From Phytoseiulus persimilis (taxonomy: Eukaryota; Arthropoda; Arachnida; Mesostigmata; Phytoseiidae), in NCBI GenBank assembly GCA_037576195.1, contig CM075102.1, positions 48,666,745 through 48,730,744 on the forward strand: a DNA stretch of 64,000 bases, given 5' to 3'. The translations under genes and the position numbers were made by a program. Shown here in pieces: positions 12,501 through 24,500 of this stretch; the first letter of the stretch is position 1; the number at the start of each line of letters is the position of its first letter. Below the pieces are notes generated by a model, which was not told the origin of the DNA, did no database searches, and saw only the letters and a program-made list of their open reading frames with translations.

Positions 12501-15500
12501 GGCCAGCGTCGGAACGATTTGCAGCGGTCTAAGGTGCGCGGTTCGTGTGATGAACAGTCCCGTCGACCACGCGTTTCCCATGCTCGAAGACACCCTACGC
12601 ACACCTTCTTCAAAACTGAATCATGACTTAGCTAGATGTCGGAGTTGTCACATCTACGACAGAGACATGGAGGCAGTAGCCTTCGGAACGCCGGACGTTT
12701 GCGCTTACGACTGAGCAAGACTCGCGATCCGTCACTCCCGCACGAGTGACTGGCCGTGTCGGCTGATTCCACCGAAGCAGTCGAGCCCACAGAAATCTAG
12801 AAAACTAGCCTGATGTCGAAACGCGAATGGTGGGACTTTTCATTCAAAAAACTCATCAAGTCTCTTGGCGGTGGAGCCGAAGTCGGAATCAATTATCTAT
12901 CGACGACTAATGCTGTCGTTACGACGGCGTTAATGAGAAAAACAGCCCACAGATCTCATGAGTGAGCTCTCAATCGCTACGAAAACTTGCCTAGGATGTT
13001 GGCATCACTCAGTCGATAACCTACAGCGCTGTTGGACGAATCAACGTGGGCGTAACATAACGTCTCTTTTCCGGCGAGCTGCTTTGGTGTAATTAATTGA
13101 TTGAAGCTGCGAACGCATCTGATAGCTCACGGTGCTCGCACACTAGAACTGATGGACCCATATTCGGCGACACTTTCGTTGACGAGATTCGGAATTGGAT
13201 CTCGGTTCGGAGTTTCCTCTGGAATAGCGGTGTTTCTCTCTCATTCGTGGTTTCCGGATCGCGATCATAGGAAGTTATCGCAGAAACATCTTTTTGGGAA
13301 CATATGTTTGAGCCTCTCTGGATCGCTTTCAAAAGATGTGTCCTTGGCCTGGTACCTGAGTTCTGAGATCGCGGTTATCATCTGAAAATCAAAGCTCCGA
13401 TCTGGCATCGGTGGGTCTTTCACACGCGTCTCGGGTGCTGAACATCTCGGGACATGTAACGCGCGAGACATCCGTGACCAACGAGGAAAAAGCCGAAACA
13501 CGGATCGGAAAGTGATTCGTGAGGCAGAAAACGTGTTGTTCCCCGCGCGTGATAAATCCATTGAGCGGGAACTCATCCCAGACTTCCTTCTTCATCTTAT
13601 TCTCACTTTCATTCGCTACTAGATCCTGTTGCTCGTAGCTCTGTATTCGCATCGACTCTGAACGGACTGGAAATCGTCGGTGTGATTCTCGCTGTTCTTC
13701 GACTTTTCTCCCGCTAAAAGTGTTTTTGTCGAGCTCAGACCGAGAACGCGGATCTATTTTGGCTCCCACAGCTGCTTGTACGTACCGAGGGGAGTCTATG
13801 GCCTACCGAAAAGCGAATGAAGTCGATAGGTTATACGTTCGTGTGGATTGCGAGTCAATTTTGTCGTGATGGCGAATGGTGACCTAATCGAGAACGGCTG
13901 GAAAGATCACTTGAAGATCCGCTCGTGGTCGGTATTGACTCAACCGATCCCAGGCTTGGACATGGAGCACTTTACTGTCGTTCACGGTAATTCCTCTACC
14001 AATGTTCCGCCCGCAATGACAAGAACCTAGAGTACCGAGCGCCCGAAGTCCTGGAAGTTCTTTCCCCGCAGCTGAGACATCTATGTCCAGCAGAACAGGA
14101 ACGATTGGAGGATTGAGAGTCCTAACTGGAGCCAGGACGAACCCGCGGAGCCAGATGACCGATCCGTGCGTTCCCTCCTGCGGCAGAGTTGCAGTTTAGG
14201 TCGAATCGGTCTATGTGAAGTTATCGATCCCATCTTTTCTGTTCGTTCTTTTGTTTGCTCGAGACGCTGGCCTCAAGCAGTGCCGTTTCCGTTCTGCCCT
14301 CGACCACTCGTGTTATCATGAGACAAGTCTAGTGCGCATGCAGCCTTTGAATCGTTTGGGATTCCGTTTCCTCTGGATTCCGAATGCACACCGTGTAAAC
14401 ACTCGGGCCGCCGGTCCCTTTCATCATTCTTACTTCGGAGCCCGTCCGGGTTCCGGAAGATGCTCCTGCTGAGCGCTCATTCCACACTTGACTCTGTCTC
14501 GACTCTTACCCGAGTCAGTGATCGACTCCCGCGCTAGCGCATCAATCAGAAACAGAAGAATTAGCTCGGAGAGCCCGCGGAATCATTTTTGCAGTGAGTG
14601 AGCTCCGCCGCGAAGGCGTGCGGAGGACTCGCCTGTGCCGGTCTCGGAGTTCCCATCTTGGGGCTGGAGCGACTCTTTCGCTCCACGAAGGGAGCGGTGC
14701 TGCGGGAGACGGCGTGGCCTCGTTCGAGTTTCTCGAGGGCCAGCCGGTTCGCGATCCCGGCCATTCTGCGGCGGAAACAAGCAGAGCAAGCCCGGCTTGG
14801 GACTCGCCGGAACGATCGGGTGCGCTCTAGGATCGTGAAAGAAAATCCCCATCCAAATATTCCGGGAACTTTGCAACGTGATTCTGAGGCGTCGGGAGGA
14901 ACGGAGAATATCTGACGTAAGGAACTCCATCTGGACGTTCGAAAGCGGCGAGAGCTGCGCGACCTCGGGGACGGTATCGGCAGAATGACAGAGAACGAAC
15001 GACGAACACAGAGGCCGACGATGAATGGATGCCTTCCATCTGACTCAGTTCCCGAGTCAACGCGAGCGAGGGTTTCATTCGAGGCTTCCATCGAATTCAT
15101 AGAGAACGTGAGAATTTCCATCGTGCGCTCGCGGCGGAAATGTGTAACTGCAACACAGAATACCTTCAATGCCAATACCCGAAGCTTCGCTCGTAACCAC
15201 TGTGAGAAATGCGCTCCGCCTGGCTCTGCGAATCAACTGCGGCGATATTCTCTTTCATATCGTCGCGTTAACAATGACTCATTCTGGCTCCCAGAAAAAC
15301 AGCGTTCGACTCGATGTTGCCGAGGAACCAGCCTTCTGACAGATAGACACAGCGGACGATTTCACTAGAAGGGTTGACCCTGTAAACGCAAAGTTCGTAT
15401 TATCCGATGAAACCAGAAACTCTCCCAAAGTATACTATTTTCAAAAACGGAAAAAACTGACTGAGCGTTATGACCCTCTCGACGCTCTAGCATTCAGCTT

Positions 15501-18500
15501 GGGCTACGCCAACTCGTTCCTCCAGAGCTTTGATTGGTCGCCCGTTCGACTACTTCCGAAAGGACTCCCGAGAATTACGACTGTCTCTAGCGGGTGCGAA
15601 TCTCGGAGCCCGGATTTGTGATGATATCTGTGAAGAGGGCGGAACCATGATGCAGTGATCTACTGCTATCGATAGAGTGCTTGATGTTTGTATGCCGAGT
15701 GGGTCACGCGATGCGAAGTAATTGTCCTCACGGAATCTTCGATAGATGTCTCCGGATCGAGATCGGATTCGCGTTCTTTGTGCTTCGGCTACGGAAGATT
15801 CGGCGGTTCTGTTTGCTGGTGCGAAGTCTGGGCAGGGAGAGTTCCAAAAATTTCTTCGATCCACTTCATTGAACGATGCAGAGCCAACAGAATCGCCCCG
15901 AAATCCCCAGCTGGAGGACTCATTGTTCCTGATAGGCGCAATATTTAGAGAAAATTTCTTCCCGTATACTGTGATTCAATGCCACTCAAGTGAGCTGATC
16001 CTCAACTGGGGAGTTTAAGAGCGGTCGGGAAATGCTCTCCCGTGTTAGGGAATTCCTCCTTCGAGAATGTCTGTCAACACTCAGGATAACAGAGTCCATC
16101 CTTTCCAGGTCCTCGACTCCAGCCCCTCACGATTCATCCGGCAGCAGTCGGCTCCAATTTGACGGTTGTGTGCGCTTTAATTCCTGGTTACTCACCCGTC
16201 AAGTTCCGGTGGTTCCATCGAGGTCGTCCTGTACGCAGCGACTCGAGAAGACTCCGGGTTCGCCAGTTAGCTGATCTCAGTGTCCTCCAAATATCTCAAT
16301 TGGAAGAAATCGATGCAGGAAACTACGAGTGCGAGGTGGAGGATGAGAGAGGGTCTCGCGACAGAAAAGAAGCTTCATTGGAGGTCCAAAGTGAGTTGTA
16401 GAACAAACGCATCAGCAAACCCAGGGAGCTCTGTTTCCCGGTCTTACGCCCGTTCTTCGAGGAAGTCGTGATCGGGAAGAGATTCGTTTGCTTTCCGCTG
16501 GACATGAATGTCCTCAGTTCCATATTTGCCAGAATCGCCGCTGAACGTTCGGGTGCGTTTTCGGGGCCATTACTGCGCTTCTACCCGTTTGTTATCGTTT
16601 GATGCTGACGATGATTTCTCAGCGGAAAAGAAAGTTTACACAGCTATGGGTATAAACAGAGTTCTATCACTTTCACGCCGCGCTGTGCACAGTGTCCTGA
16701 AAAGGGTAAGATATCGAAGACGAGGAGATGCTTTTCCTAATCAGCGAAGATTCTCGACTGCGTTTTCTTCATTCTCTCAAGCTTCCCGATCTCCACGGAA
16801 GCCTCCCAAATCTGACTTCGTGCTAAAGAGCGAGTCGAGGCGAATGTCAGCGATCCAGGATAGCTGCGTGCCCCACGAAGAGGTACGGCGCGTTCTCTTG
16901 CTCAACGGAGTGAGGAGTCGGCGATTATTCCAACTACGAGCTCTAATTTCACCAAAGCTCCCGCGAACTCCACCCGGAAGTTATTCTCTCACAGTTGCCG
17001 CCGTTCCCGCCAGAGTCTCCGCGCTACTAAGGGGGAAACGGAGTCGCAGGCTCGATGCCAAGGAGCTACTAATCTGTTAGGATGGGGGCATAATCAAGAA
17101 TTGATCACGAGGAATCGAGGAAATCATCCTCCTCTTTGACAGAGCAACCCCATGATGAATTCACACCACAGGTGGGGGAGCGATCGATGGATACATACGT
17201 TTCTGCAGCGTTTTTCAATCCACCGGGGTTTCGACTCGGATTGAAGAGTGAGAAGGTGAACGGAAATCATCTGGGAACTCTGTAGGCGTTCTGTCCAACC
17301 AGTTATTCCTTATCGGTGAATCGTATGGAGCCATTGTTCTCTTAATTACTGGGGCCGTTGTACACCGTGGGAATGGTGTCGACGAACCCCAGAAACCTCC
17401 TCAAATCGATATGAGACCGAACTACGGAACGTTCGGACGTCTTGCTGAGATATATCTCAGCAATGACGTCAGAAACTCGAACGAAAACGACATTGGTTCG
17501 AGGGGCGACAGGAAGTGTGGAGCGCAGAGTTGTCCCTACTCGACTACAGACGACGTCTGTAGTTCAGTTGACGCCTCCCGGTCGCACGCGGAGCGAATTC
17601 CAAACGATGAATAACTTGATGTGGGCCACAATGAACGGAAGCGAAATTAAGTTTGGCCAGCGTTGCTGCCCCCGGGAAACGCGCCTCCCGTGCTCCGTTA
17701 CACGATTTGGGAACTCATCCTCTATTATTTTCGATGAGTATGTCTTCCTTCTGTCATCGGAGGGGAGTTTTTCGGGAACGTCAAATCTTGATCTGTCGAT
17801 TTGAGTGGAACCTCTGATTGATGTAGATAACCACATATGTGCGACGGCAGGAATGCGCCGAAAGAATACTCGGCTCCAATCCGAGATCGAATTTTGAACC
17901 GAAACCGGGTTTTTTCGCAATGGGGAACAAACCTTATAGATGAATTGACCCGGGCGGAAAAGAAAGGCGATCAGCAGGGGCGGAGATGACATTTAGTTTC
18001 CGTAGCGAGAAGAGACAAGATAGATGCGGTGCGAAAGGTGGAATACGTCTTCACGTTGTGGGTGGACAGCGATGCTCGCGACCAGATGAAGCCAATGTAT
18101 GAACTGTACGGACAATGGGCAGTTTCTGTTGTTCTCTTTCGTTTGAACGTCTTCGGTCGTGATGGACTCCTCGTGTAGTACGATCGCGCTTCTCTAAACT
18201 TTTCGGACGATGCTGGCTAGCCGATCTTGGATGATGAATCCATCAGCATCTCCGCGTTAAAGTGCGAAAACGCGTGATTGAGGGTTGATGTGAGAATAGT
18301 GTCATGTTCACCCGCGGCAGAGTTTCACCAGAGTTTGATTCGGAATGCCATCTCTCGAAAGCAACAGCCAGTCAAACCCACGGACCGATTCCGTCCGCAA
18401 GCGTTCTATGCTAGCCGTGTGGTCTTTCGGTCTCAATTCTTCTTCGCTGTGAAGGGGCCGCGACCTTTGTTGAATCAGACTCCGTGTGATGGAACATGAG

Positions 18501-21500
18501 CACTTGAATCGACGGAAACTCCTGGTGGAAAGGTGAAACGTGTTTTCGGAGTTGCTCAGCCGCTCGCCTTGTCAGGTCCTGAGCGGCGACATCGAAAACA
18601 TTGTAAATCCATTTCGGTGGCGGATAGCAACAATTGAATCGAGCTCCGTGGTGAGAGAATCAACCCCAAATCCACGGGCGCTGACAGAAAGATGTCGGAT
18701 GGCATGATTTCAAAGTTCAGCCCCTGCGGGAGGACCTCCCGCAATGACATCTTCGTTCGTGTGGCGCTGCGCGCATCATTGTCGAACAAACGACCGAGGG
18801 AAACGCTCTGTGAAATATCCATGTTGTCGGGCGGTGCTCATCGAACAAATTCCTGCGGAAACACATATCTTCCGCTGGGTCTGAAATTCTAATATTCGGC
18901 TCGTGTTAGGCTTCGGCCGAGGGAATACGTCGTTCTTGATCGAGGCACCCGTGATAGAGGATCACTCAACGGACCATTGCGTTCCTCCAATCGATAGCCA
19001 GAGGATAAGCAACCAAGGTTGAAGGAAGCTTGCCAATTCCGGCAATCTGAACGATTCAGAGTACGATGGAACGTTCGTGGGCGACTTCCATCTGGCGATC
19101 GCAAGCCGGCTTTCGAACGGTGAATATTCCAGAAAGGTGAATGCCCGTCAGATTCATGCGGGAACACGGAATCGATGAGTGCGGCTCAGGATTCTGCTTA
19201 TTTAAACCACCTCTGTGCCTTCTTCTCGAAATTGGGACATCAAAGTGTTACATGTTAGTCACGGAACACGTGTAAGAATTTGCAAGGCAATATTTTCCCT
19301 GCTGTCTTTCTCAAGATGCTCCCTCCGCTCAATGTCGCAGTTCAATCTGTCGTGAACTACCTTTTCTGAGTCTTCCGACACTCTTGAGCGAACTCGCCTC
19401 AGCAACTCGTTACCTGAAGCGACTGAGCAAAGCTGTCGACCTCGTTTTCGAACAAAGTAGGAGTTTTCTAGATATCGAATCAATTTCCGTTGGCATCTCT
19501 CGAGCGAAGCAACATCTGATAGTTTGAGTTCCCCGCTAAAGTGGCTCACACTCCGGCATTGCTGGTCCGAATGAAAGAACCGCCCTACCGCGCGCCGAGC
19601 GGCCCTAAATTTATTAGAGCTTCCGAGGGACCAGCCTTTGCCAAATAGCGTTTCACTAGATTGAATCTCTTCTTTACTTCCTCTCCTTATATGAATCGTT
19701 GCTGGCTCGCAGTAGCGTCAGCGGCGCCAAGAAACACGCACGGCAAACAGAACATCGTCCTAACCCGGTTAGAGAACAGCAAACTAAGAGCAGCGAGCTC
19801 GAGGATCGATTGAAAAGTTCTGAGCGGAAACGATCGAAAAAATCGGCAATACTGCGGCTGATGCTTTTCCTTAGACTTCCTCCATACTCGCTCTGGGAGG
19901 GCCTCTCGCCGCCGGTCTCCCGGTCCGTGTCGCCAAGTCTTTATTGTAAATCGAAAGAATAAACACAGGCGAAGGGGATGGAGTTACGATTTCTTCTCAT
20001 GTAGAATGACACTCCGACGACGACAGACAACGAGACAGGCCAAAGAAACGGAAGCCGCCCAAGACTAATGACGTATCGATCCATCTAACGGTCGAGTCCG
20101 AAATTTCTCCCGAAAATCGAAAATCCAGTCTGAGGGAGCAATTGGTCAACGTTAAGCCCGTGGGAGGGAACGAGACCAGTTTGGTTATTCATTGATTTCT
20201 CAATGAGTCATTTCCATTTCTTTATAGACATATCACGCACAACGCAGTTTCGGGCGCGTGTGAATCAGAAGGATCTCTCGCTGCTTTCATTCCCATTCTT
20301 CCACGGCCATTCCCTTCACAATCGCTTTCGGGGCTTGGAATGAACGACTCACCCACGATCTCGGAGTGGTTTCATGTCACTGCTATATGTGATCCGCTTC
20401 GTCTGTTAGTTTGTCCGCACTCCTTCTGGAATTCATGGGGGTGCTCCCGGGACCAAATTCAGCATCCTTTTTCAAGTCTAGGCGGGTTGATTCCGGGACC
20501 AATCTGAACATACGCTTCTATGCTATCATGTCAGCTGATCATACGCCCGAGTCAGCCCCAATCTTCTGGCGAGATCTTGCAGTCTCGGAATGATTAACGG
20601 CGAATGTTTCATTATAATGTACAGGCTGATCTAGGGCTGCCGTCCGCATCGGAGGTCGAATTCCTGTCGTTTTGCTTGAAACGGTGCAATCGGCTCGGGA
20701 GCAGGTTCGGTAGGGCAGATTCCATCAGTGTAACGACCACCAAGCTACGAACAGCAACAACACTTTGTGTCAGAAGGCAGCAACGCTGCGGTGAGCCTCT
20801 CGTGTTCCCGAAAAACTCGCTTGTCTCAAGTCCAGAAGCCGCTCAATTTGCATTTATTACGTCGAACATTGACTTAGCCCTGAGCCTCCCGACAGAAGAC
20901 AGCCTCAGACGCGTCCAACAACACCAGACCGATCCGCTCGTTTCTTTGAGCTGTCAACGAGGGGTACTACGCTGTCGATATCGCGAGACGGCTCAGAGGC
21001 CATTAACCACAGTCAACAGTCAGAGAAGTGTTACTCTTGATGCCCTCTTATTCTGTGAATCACCTACTGTCTGAGGAAACCGTAACCGCTCAGAACACTG
21101 CAATCAGGAAACATCGATGTTTGGATCCCTATCATTCGCCGAGAACTGACGGAACTCCACTTGGCAACTTCACAGCTGGTCGCATGCGAGAGCCTGCCGC
21201 GGATCGCTTGCTTTGAGCTTCGCGTGCCCTAGTCAAACTCGGAATTTAAAGGGACTTCGTTCATCACACGGCGCATCGCTATCGCCGGCGACATGCACCT
21301 GGCTGCAGGCAAAGATTCTCCTCTTGTTTGTGGCGTTACGCTTGGCCATGCAGTTCTGCTCTTGTTGCTGTGTGCCTCGGGTTATGCTATCTGATGCGAA
21401 GATCATCAGCTATCTGAGGCGAACGTGCTCGGGGCATGACAACTCCGACAAGCCCAGTTTTCAATTGTTATGCAATTGGCTCGGTAGGGAATTTTCGCGG

Positions 21501-24500
21501 GCAGAATCATCCAATATTCTGGGGCGAGAACACGAACGAAGACAAAGGAACGCGCAGTCAGAGCCGAAAGAACGTACACATAGAGATGGCCAATCAACGT
21601 CTGAATAACTGTCTAAGCGACAAGCATATTGACTGCTGTGGCGTTGTCAGGAGGCCTCCCTGAGCTGGCTGTGTCCCATCTGTTTCAAAAAAGACACAAC
21701 GACAGCGAATTGAGGAAGTGGTCGCTGATGTCACGAGTCAGCTCACGCTGATCGGAACGAAACAATCATACGCCATGCCATCATTTCAACGCCATGCCTG
21801 ATTCTTGCTAAGACTGCGAAGAGTCTCCAACTGCTTGATATGAACGTTCCCATGTTTGTTCTGCTGACCCACATGTAACCCGAGGCGTCTCTCCATTCGA
21901 AACGTTTCAACGGGGATGCCGCCTCGAGCAACCCGTGAGGTGTTCCGAAAACCATTCCGGGACGACCTTGAGGGAGAAACTCGAACGACACACAGGTCGC
22001 TTCGATTTGCCTTTTCGGAAACTCTTCTCCCAATTGATTTGGTCACATGCGACCCTCATACAGCTTAGAGTTCATCTTGACGACCAACAGCACAAATTTT
22101 CTTGTGTGACCTAACTAGGCGCGTGTCATTCGTCCAACATTGAAAAGATGCGAAGTCCTGCTCTCGTTTCCCATATGTGCGTCGGCTTCGTTCTCTCCCC
22201 AAACGCTAGCCCAGCAGTTCGCCGAGGAGAGATGTGGGGGGCGGGGGAGCCGGAGTGAAAGAGATAGGAGACCAGACCCCTGTCGGTCTCAGGACTCTCG
22301 GCAAGCCGGCGAGCTCGAGTCTGCCAGCGACCCAGCCCGGGCAACAATCTCTCTCCCGTTGTTCAGTGACTCACTGAGTCGCTGGCCGAACAGAGGGCGC
22401 TTCCTCCAGGGGGTAACGCTACCACCAGCGGGCGTCTCCCTAACACCACCTTCGCGCTCCTCCTCACTAACTCTCAAAACAGCGAGAGTGGCGCCATCTA
22501 TGTCCGCTTGTGGCAGAAATAACACGTGTTTTACCGGTCACGGCACTGTTCCGCCTAATATGGGATCCTGACGGTCAGTTATTCCCATTCATCAGGGCGA
22601 TATGATCCCGATGACGTCGATCTAACAAACGCAGAGGACAATGAGCATCTCCCGAGCTTCGCTGCTCATCCAAAAATTAAAAACCCCAAATCGTGACAGG
22701 CGTCGAGGCTACCGGACTTGGGCGCGCGAGATTTCGAACCGCTGTCAACGATTCGCGCGGAGAGAAACGCGCGTTACAACCACTGACACAGCGCATTTTT
22801 GACCCGATGAATCGAACTTTGGTTGTTCCCAACGAATGAATTACTCTCCTTTTCGAATTGAGTCCAGGCTTCGTTTCTCAAGTCCCCTTCCGGCTCAGTA
22901 TCACAGAAAACTCATCTCAATGTCCTCATGTTCCCGTAAAAATGACGAATCAACGCAATCGTCCAGTGTCCTTTGCCATATTCCATACCACCAGCGGTAA
23001 CCCAGTATGATTTTCCCCAGTACCGCCCCGGTGGGCAGACGGCATGCTTCCCCCTTCCGTCAGAGATCTCTTACTGAACGATGTCTCGGATATTTCCTGC
23101 GATGCCACAGGCTTCCCTTTTCCTGAGATAGTCTGGCTTCATCTCGGTGAGTGATCCCAGGTTTCTTCCATCTATCCTCATCTAGACTTTCATCGGTCAG
23201 GTGATATCAACTGCTGGCTACTCTGTAGGTTCTGACGGCCGTTGGAGTGAAGCGCTGCCTCCCTTCGCCGAAATAGTGGAACCTGGAAGACTGCGGATAC
23301 AGGCCGCGCTAAGCCTGAACAGGACAACTTTCGCGTGTTTGGTGAAGAACGATCTCGGAAGCCTACAGAGCCAGGTTCAGATAGTCATCAAGGGTAAAAC
23401 GCGTTCCGACGTACCCGCTTGAGAGAGGAACGCCTCACAGCTTGAACGAACCGGAAAGCGGCAACTAATTCTCTACAGTCTAATTTCAGAAACACGATTT
23501 ATTTCAGCCCAAGTGCACTGGAAGACATGGCCACTGACAGCTTGCTTGCTATAACGACCGCCTTCACACTTTGAGAATATTCAATATGAGAAATGAGAGG
23601 CCTCAAGTAAGAGTTGCTCATAATTTCTCCCCCTATACTCCAGTTCCCGCGAAAATCGACAAGAAATACCAACAAGTGACCGTTCGGAGAGGTGACACCG
23701 CTGTTCTCAAATGCGAGGCGCTCGGCGACGCCCCACTCAACATAACATGGAAAAAAGGAGACCAAATCATCAATTTGGACACACCGAGGTTTGTAGAAGT
23801 CATCGCCACCCACGAGGAACGGTTTCTGATTTTCGACGGAAAAGTGAGCTCAAATTGATGCGAACTCATTCGAACCCATTGCATTCAGGATGGAAATGAT
23901 CGAGAACACGTTCGAGGGCGGGATCAACTCAGAACTCCAAGTGGCCTCAACAGACCGATCGGATAATGGCGTTTTCACTTGCACCGCCGCCAACGCATAC
24001 GGAGAAGACAAAAGAACCGTGAAATTGAGCGTGCTAGGTTTGTTGAACTATTCGGTTTTCCTGCTCGCCTTTCGAGAGTCTGACTCGTTTGGTTCCTCGA
24101 CTCGCGAGAGTCACATGCTCGAGGATGAATGTTGAGCATCGTCGGAGCGAGGACCTCCCCTGGATCGACATCCATCCAGGAAGGAAATTCTGCGTTCAAT
24201 AATAACTTCCTGCTTGGCAGTCTGAGCGAAATATTACAATAGGAATGACGTCCCATCACTTTTTCTCTCAGAGGCACCCGGAGCCCCCACAGATGTTAAA
24301 GTCATTGAGGTGTTTTCCAACTCAGCGACGCTCCGGTGGAATGCCCCGTATGGGAGCACATCGGTATCGAAATACATCATCCAGTTCTGGAAAGATCATG
24401 GTGAGTGATGTCGGGCCCTTGTGTGGCATGTCTAACAGAGCGTGCCAGACGCGATGAGCACGGCAACGAGAGATTTCCGCGATTGAGAACTCACGCTGGC

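Noticed and set aside
14215..14300. A leader-like frame (KLSIPSFLFVLLFARDAG) as a signal exon for unit B
   Set aside because: It has no ATG (starts at GTG) and no good phase 1 donor after the hydrophobic run.
14561..15175. A 204-codon minus-strand ORF with overlapping + strand ORFs
   Set aside because: Arg/Ser-rich, no domain, several frames open at once in a GC-rich patch; it looks like chance openness in an intron.
22725..22795. A functional tRNA gene
   Set aside because: A and B boxes are present but T-arm and acceptor pairing fail, so it is treated as a SINE or pseudogene fragment.
23789..23843. Extension of the first Ig3 exon to the GTGAGC donor at 23844
   Set aside because: It ends in phase 0, which does not fit the phase 2 acceptor at 23888; the shorter exon gives the expected Dscam-like join.
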